Origin: Clarireedia homoeocarpa
Taxonomy: Eukaryota; Ascomycota; Leotiomycetes; Helotiales; Rutstroemiaceae
DNA length: 64,000 nucleotides
Direction of reading: 5' to 3'
NCBI GenBank assembly: GCA_001465935.1
Contig: LNKV01000036.1
Span: forward strand, 186,001 to 250,000
Shown piece after piece: positions 1 to 11,978 of the stretch. The notes under the pieces were generated by a model that saw nothing but the letters and a program-made list of their open reading frames with translations, had not been told where the DNA came from and did no database searches. Every line of letters starts with the position of its first letter. Position 1 is the first letter of the stretch. A program made the position numbers and the translations under genes.

Positions 1-1433
1 CCCGAAGTTCCTCAATTTCAGCTTCGATGTGTCAGAGCAGAGGTCGAGGGATGGTCTTGTCCACATTTAGCTCAAATGAAGAAAGCCTTCGCCACTAACA
101 TGCCAAGTTTAGGGGCACTATGGTGCAATGCTACCTATCATAGCTGGCCCTACTCCAGTCTTAGATGATAACTAGCAGAGTGTGAATAGGCTTCGGATGA
201 GCAAACTTACTCGCTAAGGAGGTCAACGTAAACCTCGATACGTTGGGCCTCGGATGTAGGAGTTTCTGACATCTGCCCCGAGCTCTTCAAGCTCACTGCT
301 CTACTTTCGTCGCTCCGGCTCGCCTCGTATATTGACTTTGACAACGAAGTCATGTATAGCTTAAGCGCATAATTGCGACCGAGCTATATATTTAGACTAC
401 AATGATACTACTGTAGTGGTTTTCAGCGAACTTCACCCGGCTCGAGCATAAACCTTCAATGTTCACTAAGTGTAGCCTAGGGCCTGGTGACAATGTAATT
501 TCAAACAACTGCTTGCACTGCATTTGAACGAGGATATAACTTTTTCCTTGGTCCAAGAGTAGACCAAGAACATCTTGCACTGCGATGAGTGAAATGAGAC
601 CAAAAGCGGACAATTCGACGTGCCAAGTGACGCTGCAACCGCTTTTGTACCAAGGTAGTACCACCGAGGTATTCAGGATGTCTCAACTTATATGACTCGT
701 GAATTTTCTGCAAAGAGCGTGTGGTTACGAGGACGCTGATAGGTAGGATGAGGCAAAATGGGGCAGTGACTTTGCCACAATGAAACAATGATACCAGGCG
801 ACAAGCGAAACCATCGTGAATCTAATTGTCGGCGACAGCAATACGTTATATGTACTTTCTGCCGACATACTAGACGGGCGCGACGGCCCACGAATGTACC
901 CGGATAACAGCCGTTGGATGTTATCTAACGGATGAAGCCCTGGGCGTGTGTACATGGTGATATAATTCAAAGATGTTGATGTGATGTGGCAGAGGATTTC
1001 CTCAAACGTGGCGTCGGTGGTGGTCGGGTGAATTACAGTGGTGCGCTCATCCCTAGAGTCTCCGTTACAAATACCGTCCTATGCTACTTCTTCGTGTTAC
1101 CGTTATTTTTCCCATTCATCTATGATGGTACTGGGGATATAATTCCATTGATATCCGAGTCGATCTAATCGTTAAAGTGATAGCCGTACAAGCAGTTGAA
1201 AAGTCCCTTCGCGATGAATAGAAATTACATTTTCTTCCAAATTCCCGTGCTCTATTGCATTGTGCCTTCCCTGCCTACGAAGTCTTCCTCAAAGGTCGCT
1301 TGCTACTGTCCATACCTCTTCATACAACGAAAAAAGATTGGCTCCTTCTTGGAACACTGATGAATTCTACAGAGTTGCAGGCACTTATTGATTGAAATCA
1401 ATTGAACTATGACCGGGAACTCCACGAGTGTCA
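1..1433. other. Gene-free left edge
   Basis: No convincing coding region was found on either strand. The open frames are short, overlap one another in different frames, and resemble no family I recognise. The right part presumably holds the promoter and 5' leader of the Sas4-like gene. Confidence 0.5.
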
Positions 1434-2978
1434 ATGGCGTCTTTAACTACAAGATCTTCGAGAAGATCTGAAGGACTTGCGACTAAATCCGGAAACATGG
1501 TCGCAATGATTGATCCAGGCAACAAACATAATCTTCACGCGCATCACAATCAATCCAATATTAAAAGTAAGAAACGAGCGCGATATTCCATGGACAGTGA
1601 TGAACACCTCCCACACGAGAAAAGAAGAAGGCTTGTTATCGAGATCGAGTCGAAGATAAAACCATTGCAGCGAAATCGATCTGTCGTTATCAAGCCAAAC
1701 GCGAATTCCGACATTGCTACCTCTGCGAAGTCCACCAAACCACCTCAAATTGTTACACCACCAGATGTACCGACGACTCTGCCAACGCAACTGACTCCTC
1801 CATCACAACCTACGAAGCACCAGTCTAAAGTCGCGAATGGCATCAAACATGAGCTGAACAGATTACAGGTCAAAGGGGTTGATATAAAAGATGAAAAGCG
1901 AAAGCTCCGTTCACAGGAAGGGACGAAATTCAAAAGTGACTTGTCTCAATATTTCCCAGAATATGACGAAGTCATTGGAAACGTACCAAAGGAAGAACGT
2001 CAGTACCATGAACCTCTCATTGGTATTAGAAGTTATGACTGACTTGAGTATCATCTAGATTTCCTGAATGCTGACACTCCGATCGTCGTCATCGATAGCG
2101 CCAAGACTTCAAGACAATTATCCTTCAACCGAAAAACACGGCATAACAACCATGATTACGCTATCAAATCGTATTCTTCATCACTGTTCTACGATTTACA
2201 CGATTCCTATAAAATCGAATTCTCAGATACCGCACACAATGATGAAGCAGAGGACCCCTTATCCGAAGAACACTTCAAGTCTCTTCATCGACGACCCGAA
2301 CGCCACGAGAAGGCTCTGCGAAACGCTGATAAAGGTCGTGCCCAGCACGAGAAAGATCAAGTCATTCGGCTGATGGAAAGCCTGCAAGGCCCGGATTGGC
2401 TAAGAGTTTTAGGCGTTAGTGGCATTACGGACAGTCGGAAGAAGGAATTCGAGCCGGCTCGTCAATATTTTATAAGAGGGTGTGAATCAATTATCGAAAA
2501 GTTCCGCATGTGGAAAGACGAGGAGAAGCGACGCAAGCTCGAGAAGGAACAAGCAATCGCAGACGCACAAGCAAGAGCTGAGGCTACATCGGTTGAGGAG
2601 AGTGAAGAGCCAGATGATGATGTTGAAAGTAATGGTGATCCTCCTGATTACAGTGATATAGATGCTTCTGCCGCAAGGCAATTGCATGATGAGGCAATTG
2701 CTAGATCATCTTCTCGCCGTCGAACCACAACAGAGTCTATTATCCCGCCACTGCCAGTCCCCGAACAGGAATTTAAGTCATTTTTTGCCAAGCCGTACCT
2801 CCGCGAAGCAGCTCTAGGAAAGCACCGGCGTAGCGGTAGAAGCGTCGCTGCATGGGGACATCCCGTACCGGATGTGCTTGATGCAGATTTTAATTTGCCG
2901 GAAGAGTACAGGGATGAGGAGACCTTAAAGATTCGTGCCAGGCGAAAAAGAAGGGATAGAAGGATGAGTAAAGAGTGA
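1434..2978 (+). CDS. SAS4: Sas4-like subunit of a SAS/NuA4-type acetyltransferase complex
   Basis: Predicted 494-residue nuclear protein. Exons are 1434-1998 and 2059-2978. The N-terminal ~190 residues are basic, Ser/Thr/Pro-rich and probably disordered. The conserved Sas4 (something-about-silencing 4) domain follows, recognised by EYDEVIGNVPKEE next to FLNADTPIVVIDS, then a charged stretch and GPDWLRVLGVSGITD. A Lys/Glu coiled-coil-like helix and an acidic Asp/Glu tract come next, and the C-terminus is Arg-rich. Read without splicing, the frame hits TGA at 2040-2042. A 60-nt intron (GTCAGT donor, CTGAC branch at 2039-2043, TAG acceptor) removes it and joins the two halves of the domain exactly. 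In yeast Sas4 is the platform of the SAS H4K16 acetyltransferase; in filamentous fungi the exact complex is uncertain. ATG 1434 is preferred to an in-frame GTG at 1428. Confidence 0.8.
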
Positions 2979-4002
2979 GTGTTTGCTTGAAGCAAAAGGA
3001 TCAATGGATCCAAATGCAAAGTCGATTTGAAAGTGCTTCAATTGACTTGGGATTGTACAATTTGGCTGGTAATGGCATGGCCCTGGAAAATTGGGAACTG
3101 GTGTTCGGGGCTGTGGTTACCTTATCTAACTTATATGTTGTATTAATATTTGGTGCCTCGGCTGGGGTTGCGTTATATAGCACGTTGTCTAAAAAATATG
3201 AAAATTAATGGATGAGAAACTTCACCTAATAAGTTACGATATTTTCTTCTGTCGATTAATGCTCGCAAACCTCGTAGCATTTTAGTTCTATACTGATTTC
3301 GTCATACCTCCGGTCGCGCTTATGCTTCGCGGTAACCCGTCGTTTAGCGCGTTAAAATCAACATAAGCCTTGCCCGCATTAGTTGTACGTCGCAAAACAT
3401 TCAAATCCTAGGCGACAAGGTGGTGAAGGCGACAACAGTTTCTGGGCACGAGGCGTATTCATGTTTTTCGGCCTTCGAGTCTGAGAGAGAATTTGCGCGC
3501 ATGCTTTGTAAACTTGTCGCCTGTGTATGCGTTGATCTCATACCCGATTTCGTGCTTGCGCTATTGATAGGGCAGAATAGCTGAGATCGACCATTATTCT
3601 ACAAGTACGACGAGGTTTCCTGAAGCTCTTTCCATTCCTGGATCTTAAGTTTCTGAATAAAACTTGAGCACAATCTTCGGTAAATCCGTACGAATTCCGC
3701 AGAAGCAGACTCTGGCTAGCTTGCACATCGATAATTAATAGGCTACGATTTTCGCAAGCTACATCGGCGCGACTTCGATATCTTCAGCCTCTACCTACCC
3801 ATCCCACGCGATTTGCAATTACGAAGACGACCGGCTGATATATTTCCCACATCACGCACACGAGCGTTTGCTTCCGTCTGCCAGTCTCTCTCACCTTTGA
3901 GCAGCAACGGAACTGCACACAGACAACAGCCTCTAGTCTTATGCGGCGGTGCTCCATTCGCTCCGATCAGCCAAGACACAGCATAATTAGAAATTGACAA
4001 GA
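2979..4002. other. Intergenic, SAS4-like 3' end to TAF2 promoter
   Basis: Spacer between two co-oriented genes. A 77-codon open frame starting at 2975 overlaps the SAS4-like stop and has no family features, so it was not called. The last ~250 bp are pyrimidine-rich in places and probably hold the TAF2 promoter and leader. Confidence 0.5.
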
Positions 4003-7000
4003 ATGCCTGGGTTGTTACTCAAAGTTGATGATCAAGACGGTGGAGCTACACTGGCTGCGACAAATGACTCGGTAGATTATGGCTTTGTAGTGGTTCATCA
4101 GAAAGTCGAGCTTGATATAGATTTTCCGAGTCGAAGCTTGCGAGGAAAAACCATAATTACAATTCTACCACAAACCAGTGATCTCGATACCATTTGTATC
4201 GATGCACGACAATGTTCTATTCCCAGACGGAAAGTCCTAGTTAATGGTAAAGTTGCCTCGTTCTCATACGACGATCCCTATAAGAAGCTGGAGGTCCCTG
4301 ATTATTTCTCATGGGGTGCTGAACAGCATGAGCTGCAGCGTAAGCGACTGAGTGTACTGGGTATGAATAATCGATCAGATAGCGCGCTGGAGATCACCCT
4401 ACCAGATAGTGTCAGAATCGAAGAGGTCGACCCATTCTCAGACAATGCAGCGAATTCCGTAACACAGCGTGCAATCGGCGCTGTCGCGGCTCGAACTTCA
4501 TCGGTGACTGTCGATGGAATCCCTTCTACGGTACCAGCTTTCACACCGAGAGCGCCAGCAGAGCAAGCATCAAGGTTCCAGCCTTTAACAGTCACAATTC
4601 CCTTCGCTACTACGCGATTTCGAGAGGGTTTACATTTTGTTGGGGTTGATGAGGGCGATGCCAGATTTCCTCATGTATACACCAAGCATTCCGTTGAGCC
4701 CGGAGTTGCTAGTGCGATATTTCCATGCGTCGACGATCCAAACATGAGGTACTCCTGGGATATATCTATAAAATGCTCAAGGACTTTGGGAGACGCGTTA
4801 AAGCGACGACCGATAGAGCATACGCACAAGTCTAATCATCATAAATCTGCGCTCCCTAACGGTTTGATGGAAAGTGAGAGGACAGATATCGATGAAGGCT
4901 TTCTCAGTGAGGAGGAGAAATTATTGGAAATGGTCGTTGTTTGTTCTGGCGAGCAGGTTGATGAGGTAATAGACTTGGATGACAGTTCGAAAAAGATTGT
5001 AACTTTCCAGTGCGCTTCTGATATAGCTGCAATGCACGTAGGCTTTGTGATTGGGCCATTCGAGCAAGTTGACCTCTCTGAGTATCGAGAGGACGAGGAT
5101 GAGGAAAGGCTCGGGCAAGGGCAATCGACATCAATTTTCGGGTATTGCCTACCAGCGAGGACTGAAGAGTTGAGAAACACATGCGCCCCTCTGGCTCATG
5201 CTATTGACTATTTTGTGCTCAACTTTGGCAGTTTCCCCTTCTCGGAATCGAAGTTCATATTTGTTGATGACCAGATAAACGACATTGAGCATACTGCATC
5301 GCTCTCGATTTGCAGCAGTCGTCTTCTTTTTGGGGAAGATATCATCGATCCTGAGAAGGAGAACATTAGGAAGCTTGTCCATGCCATAGCCAGTCAATAT
5401 GTTGGTGTCAGTATTGTTCCCAGTCAGCGTGCTGATAGATGGCTCATTGCCGGCATATCTCATTTCATGACAAACCTCTTCATGAAACTTCTTTGTGGAA
5501 ATAATGAGTTTATGTTTCGGCAGAAGCTTCTTTCAGACAAACTTGTGGAAGTCGACGTCGATCGACCCTCGCTTCTTGCTCTTGGTGAGATTGTGAACAT
5601 ATCCTCTTTCGAGAGAGATTTTATGGAACTCAAGGCACCACTTGTCTTATTCATTTTGGATAAGCGTATTGCGAAGTCTCAAGGAGGCACTGGAATCACG
5701 AGAGTTATCTCAAAGATGATTGTTAATGCGAATGCGATTGGGGGTGCTGATACATCGTTATCAACAGAAGGATTTAGGAAGAGTTGCGAGAAAATTACCA
5801 AGTATAGAGATACTGATGTCTTCTTCAACCAATGGGTCCTTGGTGCGGGATGTCCGAAGTTCACCATCGCACAAAAGTTTAACAAGAAGCGCTTATGCGT
5901 GGAAATGACGATAACCCAAACGCAGGCTAGCTCAAAATTCGACACACAGATGAACAAACACAGTTTTCATAAAACATTCAAGGAGCAGTCTCACAACGTC
6001 ACAGCCGCGCCTCCTCAGAACACGTTCACAGGCCCTTTAACGATTCGGATTCATGAAGCAGATGGAACTCCTTATGAGCACATCGTTATGATTACAGAAC
6101 AGACATCGAAAATCGAGATTCCTTATAACACGAAGTATAAGCGGTTGAAGCGCAATAGGCGCCGTAAGGAACTTGCGAATGCAGGTGCCGGCATGGACAT
6201 AAACGCGGAAAACCAAGATGATGTCCTCATTTACTGTCTTGGAGATGTTCTCCAAACACCTCAAGATATGCAAGAATGGGGTCTAAGCGATTGGAACGAG
6301 GAACAAGATCGTCAGATGGAGAATGAATCTTACGAGTGGATCCGAATTGATGCTGATTTCGAGTGGATTTGCGAAAAAAAGTTCCTGAAAATGGAGCCAT
6401 GGATGTACATGTCCCAGCTGCAACAAGATCGCGACATCTCTGCCCAATTTGAATCACTGTTGTACTTGGATAAGCAGCCACCACATCCACTCGTTGCGAC
6501 CTTTCTAATCAGAACTCTGATGGATCGTCGCTACTTTTATGGTATTCGGGTCATGGGCGCTGAATCTCTTGCTAAACATTCCACAGTGCAAGAGACCAAC
6601 CGCGCTGGGTTTCGTCACCTTGAAAAGGCTTTCCAGGAATTCTTCTGTTACGAAGGAACAAAAATGCCCAGATCAAATGACTTCACTGACAAGCAAGCTT
6701 ATTGGATCGAGCTGGCCATACCGCGAGCTATGGCTCGGATCAGGGAGAAGGATGGGCTGTGCTTCAAGCAAGCACGACAGTTCATACTCGATCAGCTTAG
6801 GTTTAACGACAATGGAAACAACGAATATTCGGACAATTTTAAAGTAGCGAATCTGCTCACCGCCCTTACAGAGTCATTGATTCCTGTCTCAAATTCTGCT
6901 AAATCCTATGAGCTTGCGTTAGGAGAGGATGATGTAGTGGACGATGAACCGCTAAAGTTCCGCGATGTTGTTCTGGAAGAACTCGATCGTTATAGTCGCA

Positions 7001-8453
7001 TGGATGAATGGATCGATTCATACCAGAATATTTACACAATCACAGTCTTGGAGTGTAAGCAGAAATTGATGAAAGCCGGTGTTATCCCTTTGGACGCGCT
7101 CGAATTTGCTCAATACCTCCATGATGGTACGGCACAGCGCGTGCGTATCAAGGCATTTGATGCATTAGCCGATCTTGGGTTTCTGAAAAATACTGCTGTA
7201 TCATGCCTACTAGCAAATTCTATGAGCACCGATCCGTCCCCGTGGGTACGAAATCAGCTCACGAACATATTTTTCTATGGTTTAGGAGTCGTTGGCCTTG
7301 GCGATTATGTTTCAAAACGAGCTCCAGCTCCTATAGTGGAGAAGGATAGCCTAGTGATTGAGGAAGCATCCACAGCTGCGCGACAAGAGCAAGCTGCCAG
7401 GACTGATACCTTGGTTGGCACACTCGCTGCAATCAAATTGGAGTTGGGAGGCGATCGTGATCTGATAAATGCTCTGTGGAAAGCGGTCCTGTCTCCAGTC
7501 ATCACAGCGGGCGAACAAATCGATTTTCTGGATCTCTGCAGAATGGTATGCTACCCAAGAGAGTCGCTGGTCTTAAAACTCAAATATCCTCGCTATTGGA
7601 AAGTAAGGCATCATGGCAAGGTACGTTACATACGCTATAGTTATTGGGTTTTCGTTGTACTCATTAGTCTCAGGGTCGTCTCACTTTCAAGCACAGCAAG
7701 AAAATTAGGACAAAGATGGTTCCAAAAGTTGTGCCTAAGCCTAAACCTACACCTGTTATCCAGACACCACAACCTCCACCTATCCATGTGCAGCCGGTTC
7801 GTGCACCGACTGAAGTTGGATCAGGTAGTGGGCCATCCATCAAACTCAAGCTTGGAAGCCTGAGTGGAATATCGAAATCGTCTAACACCCCTACAAGTGC
7901 ACTGAAAATACCGAGCTTACCAAAACCGGCAAGCTCGGCAAGCCCGTTAGGTGATATGAGACCCCCAAAACGACCTCTCCCAGCAGATGTTGCAGCTAGC
8001 TCAGATTCACCGCATCAGGATAAAAAGCGACGAAAGATCATAACGTTCAAAGGGCTGCCTCGTGACAAATTCCGGAGAATCATTGCCTCGACTCCTAGAC
8101 CAATGTCGAAGAAGCCTTCACCAGCCAGATCCACACCACAAGCCAAACCTTCGCCAAAGCCCTATCCACCCCCAAACTTAGCAACAGGGTTTAGGGCTAG
8201 CCCTGCACCGTCTAATTCATCCAATACGTCTTCTTACGCAGGATCCAGTAGCGCATCAGGCGTCGGTTCTTCGAATTTAGCACGTAAACCCCTTCCCGAG
8301 GGCCGCAAGCCTTTGCCTGGGTCGGCACCACATCCAGCACCTCTTCCTCCACCGCCATCTTCCTCCTCTTCTGCGGACCCACCACGCAAACCGAGTACTA
8401 TAATCAAGCTCAAATTTAAGCCAAAACCGGCCTCATCGCCAGCACCGCCTTAA
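4003..8453 (+). CDS. TAF2: Transcription initiation factor TFIID subunit 2
   Basis: Predicted 1465-residue protein. Exons are 4003-7620 and 7674-8453; the 53-nt intron has a GTACGT donor and CAG acceptor. TAF2 is the TFIID subunit that contacts initiator DNA. The N-terminal two thirds follow the M1-aminopeptidase-like fold: an early segment DYGFVVVHQKVELDIDF, then PHVYTKHSVEPGVASAIFPC, with a degenerate peptidase core around DRWLIAGISHFMTNL that lacks the zinc-binding HEXXH, as expected for TAF2. HEAT-like helices follow. The second exon encodes a basic Pro/Ser/Lys tail (KIKLKFKPKPASS at the end), a common low-complexity extension in fungal TAF2. The first ATG, at 4003, is taken as the start; an in-frame TTG lies three codons upstream. 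Reading through the intron would end at 7863 with an unrelated tail. Confidence 0.93.
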
Positions 8454-8945
8454 TTTATCTTTTACTCTTCTCTTTCCTTGTATTCCAGTATTGATTTGCA
8501 TCTAGCGAAATTGGCGTTCATGGGCACAAAGAAAGATAAGTCGAACAACCAATGTTCGCATTTGGCTCTGGTCTTTCTCGGCCGCCCCCATGAAATGTAC
8601 ACTAGGCAGGACAATTCGGCGTTCTTATGTTGGGTGGTTTTGGCTGTTAGCCGCATCGTTATGAGGAAAAGATGTCGTGCCTACATATCCTCGGGAAAGT
8701 GGCAAAATTGAAGAGAATGTTTTGAGAGCAGAAAGAAAATATGGCCTGTAGATCACAATGAACACATTCCAAGTATATCTTCTTGGTCGTTCCCGCTGCA
8801 ATGGAGTCGTAGAACCAGTCGTAGCTTGGTGATGATGAAATATTACCCCCAAATCCCCTTCGCTTATCAACAGATGCAGCACACCTAGAGCACTTGAACC
8901 CCTCCACCATGCTCCTGCCCAATCGGCTCCTTCTCGATCCTCCCC
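8454..8945. other. Convergent 3' intergenic spacer
   Basis: Spacer between the TAF2 stop and the CDC26 stop, which face each other. It should contain both 3' UTRs. No further gene, RNA or repeat was seen. Confidence 0.6.
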
Positions 8946-9170
8946 CTACCTGCCGCTTCCAAGTCCCAATCTATCCGCTCGACTCCTTTCGCTCCTCTCC
9001 CTTCCCTGCCCGCTTATGACTCCACTTCCGACTCCACCCATTCGCAAACTTTCCTCTTCTTGCTCCCTGGCCTTCTTCTCTGCTTCACGCGCTTGCGCTT
9101 CTCGTCTATCGACGTATATTGCGATATCTTCAGTCGTTAGTGTAATAGTTGTTGGGGCGCGACGAAGCAT
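8946..9170 (-). CDS. CDC26: Anaphase-promoting complex subunit CDC26
   Basis: A single-exon gene of 74 codons. The N-terminus MLRRAPTTITLTTEDI matches the diagnostic CDC26 signature: a short N-terminal segment that in known structures is buried in the TPR groove of APC6/Cut9 and stabilises it. A charged Glu/Arg helix follows (DRREAQAREAEKKAREQEEE), and the tail is Gly/Arg/Ser-rich, ending RLGLGSGR. The length is normal for fungal CDC26, which is often missed by gene callers because it is so small. It is convergent with TAF2 and divergent from the 9476 gene, sharing a 305-bp promoter region. A 3' intron cannot be excluded because GT follows the stop region. Confidence 0.82.
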   Translation of the reverse strand: MLRRAPTTITLTTEDIAIYVDRREAQAREAEKKAREQEEESLRMGGVGSGVISGQGRERSERSRADRLGLGSGR

Positions 9171-9475
9171 TTTCGTAGTTGTTGATAAAGGAATATAGGT
9201 CGAAATATACTGGAAAGTTGGGCGTGATTAATGATTTGAAAGTACCTTCCCGTGGGGCTTCAAAGGATTGAAATCGTAAAGTTTGGGGCTGATATGAAGT
9301 CTGAAGTAAAATAGGCTGACCGCAGATCGCGCATCTGCACCCCACTAATTTGGGATGCGTACCTTAATACCTCAATTTCAAGGCATTACTAATTTTTCTA
9401 ACTCATTTGATATGAATTGGAAAGATATACTAGCAGCAGCTACTGCCAGTCTCTGAAAGATACAGGCTGCACAAC
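9171..9475. promoter_or_regulatory. Divergent promoter region, CDC26 / 9476 gene
   Basis: A 305-bp interval between two start codons pointing away from each other, so it must hold both promoters. I see no clear TATA box or repeated motif in it. Confidence 0.5.
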
Positions 9476-10584
9476 ATGTACAAATGGCATGTGCATTCGG
9501 CGATTGGTCGCGGTAGACCTCTTGCTCATGATATTGCAAAGGTTACAGATGGAATTGCAACGACCCTAAGAGCATTCAGTAGTTCTGCGAGGAGGAATGC
9601 CGAGCAAAACGGTACATTTGAATTCTTAAGATATTATTTACAGCAAGCATTTACTAATTATGACTTAAAGATTCAGATTCCTCGAATTCTCGCGCAGAAC
9701 GCTCTTCCAATGCCGTCTCTGATATCTCATCCCTCCCAACCAACCCCAGCCGAGGAATCGACGCACGATCTCTTGCTGCCAAACCCCCACCAGGTCAACC
9801 CTTTACCATCCGCAACTCGATACAAATTCGTGCCGGGCGAGGAGGCAGATTTATGCAAGGAGGTGGCCCGCGATCAAACAGCCCCTCAACATACCGAGGA
9901 CGAGGAGGAGTATCACCTGGACCCCGCAGTCGTCCTGGAGGAGCACAAGCAGCGGCCGGTCGCGCGGGACAAGGTGGGCCCAGACCCAAACGCCCCAAGT
10001 TCAAAGCCGACGACACAGATCAAAATACATATGATCCGCCGTGGACGCCCGAGGAGAAAGAATATATCGAGAGCCAAGAATGTGGAAAATTCGTACCCTA
10101 CAACCCTACGACCTCGCTTGCTGACCTCGATACGATGAGTTCTGGTATGCCGACTATGGGGAGCAAGTGGGGGATGAAAGAGGCGATTTTCTATAAGATG
10201 CAGGCGCCGAGTGGGACGCTTGGACAAAGGGATATACCGACAGTGCCGGAGAGGCATTTTAGGAATATTGAGAGGGGCTTTGGAACCGTGTTTGCGAATC
10301 TGGAGGAGAAGGAAGGGTTGCGGGAATTGAAGGATAGGGAATTGAAGGAGATTGCTCGTAAACAGTGGAAGTGGCATAACAGATATGAGATTGAGGGATT
10401 GAGGGCAGACGAGAAGGAGGCGTTGCTGAAGCAGACGGTTGCTGGTGTGTACCAGTCACCGAAAGATGTGAAAGATGGACTCTTGGGACAAGTCGTGAGA
10501 TACGCAAGGAAGAACGAGACCTTCCTACCAGATAATGAGAGGTCTTTGGAGGATAACCTGAAGGATAAGTTGGCGGGTATATAA
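9476..10584 (+). CDS. Conserved-looking, probably mitochondrial protein of unknown function
   Basis: Predicted 347-residue protein. Exons are 9476-9611 and 9677-10584. The 65-nt intron has a GTACAT donor, a TACTAAT-like branch point near 9652 and a CAG acceptor; it is inferred because it moves the reading frame from the N-terminal ORF into the long downstream ORF without a stop. The N-terminus is basic and contains RAFSSSARRN, typical of a fungal mitochondrial presequence. A Gly/Arg/Pro-rich linker follows at about residues 100-155, then a compact charged domain starting PPWTPEEKEYIESQECGKF and containing KWGMKEAIFYKMQ and ARKQWKWHNRYEIEGL. The C-terminal domain looks folded and conserved, but I could not assign it to a family. 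A mitochondrial ribosomal or translation factor would fit, as speculation only. Confidence 0.7.
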
Positions 10585-10781
10585 TTCCTGCCTATCACCT
10601 CCAAGCACCAGGATAAGGCAAAGATGTCATCATGATGGCAGTTGTGCATGCCATATCGTACATTGTATTCATAGATCACTGAAGCGGTATTGCTACTGTG
10701 CAACCACATTGATGCCTAGATATGATAAAGATTAAATGCTTCTTTCAACTCTCAGTCCATTCGACCAACAGATTTGATCAA

Positions 10782-11743
10782 TTATTGTTCCATAGCCTTT
10801 TTCGCCGCATCCACTGCCTCTTTTACACTTTTATTTCCCTTCTCCACCAAACTCTCCATCTCCTTGTGTGCCTTCTTGAGATCATCCGGCCTAACCAACC
10901 TCTTCAATTCCATTGCCCTCAACCGCTTTTGCGAAGCTGCTCTTGCATTCCTCACCCCAACCGAAGCTTGCTCGCCCGCCTTACTCGCGGCCTGACTAGC
11001 TGCATCTCGAGACTCTTTCGTCGGAGGTGGAATGGGGATATTCAACGCAAGTGGATTATGCGCATCCGGCTGTGGAGTCAATTGCAGATTTGGTGCTGCC
11101 TGAATTGCCGATGTTATGGCTTTGACATGCTGCAAGATATGTCATTAATTTCCCTTCCGAATAACCAATTGTGTAGAGTTAACTTACAGCTTGCTCTCCC
11201 ACTAGCAATTGAACACTTCTTCCTCCCTTCGGCAGCACCTGAGCTAGATCCCCCAACCTAAAAGTCTCTTTGCTATCTTTACTCAATTTCACACGTAGAG
11301 CTTCTAATACTTCTGAATTAAACCGTCCTCCTGTCCTTAATTTGCTTAAATCATTCTTGAGTTTGTCAAGAGACTTGTCAATTCCCTGTTGCAAAGCAGT
11401 GAAGTCGAACGGATCGCTGTCCTCGGCAGATGCTGTTTCTGAAGAGGAAGAGGACGAGGACGAGGATGAAGCAGATTTTGCTGCTTTATCTTTCTTTTTC
11501 AGAAGGGAAGGCGTAGAAGAGAAAGCGCGATGCTGCTTGGAAAAACAATTCGGCTCATAGGCAGCATCGCATGCGCGGCGGGTAAGGAGGGGTAAAGATT
11601 TCCTACGGACGAGACGTCAATGGTTTGTATAAAACAAAATAGGAAAGAAACACTGACAGTTCACTTGGTACAGAAGATCTACAGACAAGCTTGCCTGCTG
11701 GTTTTACAGCTAGGAAGCGCGAAAATGGTATGCGCGGACGCAT
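10782..11743 (-). CDS. RRF1: Mitochondrial ribosome recycling factor
   Basis: Predicted 282-residue protein that would release ribosomes from mRNA after termination in the mitochondrial matrix. Exons, in transcription order, are 11743-11658, 11602-11188 and 11129-10782, separated by introns of 55 and 58 nt (GTCAGT..TAG and GTAAGT..CAG). The N-terminus is a basic presequence (MRPRIPFSRFLAVKPAGK, later SKQHRAFSSTPSLL). An Ala/Lys/Ser-rich linker follows. The RRF domain begins FTALQQGIDKSLDKLKNDL and includes LRTGGRFN and VRNARAASQKRLRAMELKR, matching the helix-bundle signature of bacterial frr (the usual VRxxRR region is altered to VRNARAA). The exon total of 849 nt is in frame throughout. The first exon is the least certain part but gives a coherent targeting sequence. 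Confidence 0.88.
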
Positions 11744-11978
11744 ATTGGGGGAGTGCTGGCTTGAAGAGCGGTTGTTTATGAAACGGGATGTTACTTTGGT
11801 GGACAAGGCGGAAGTCTTTTTTCAGCCTTACGGTGGTCCCCTCTTCAGTCCCACTATATTTACGTCGAGCTTCTAACAACCAAAGTCACGGTAATTATTT
11901 ATCGTTTTTGAGAAAATCCGAGCAAGCAATTTTCAAATTTCTTAACTAGATACGCACTTTCGTCCAATACCTCCTGTA

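Noticed and set aside
2040..2042. Premature TGA within the Sas4-like gene
   Set aside because: A 60-nt intron (1999-2058) with GT donor, perfect CTGAC branch point and TAG acceptor removes it and restores the conserved VPKEE-HFLNADTPIV junction, so the gene is not a pseudogene.
2975..3208. 77-codon ORF with a hydrophobic segment after the Sas4-like gene
   Set aside because: Overlaps the upstream stop, no family similarity and no promoter space; more likely 3' UTR.
7621..7863. TAF2 ending at 7863 without splicing
   Set aside because: The sequence after 7620 loses TAF2-like character, while a 53-nt GT-AG intron joins a basic low-complexity tail that is typical of the family and ends at 8453.
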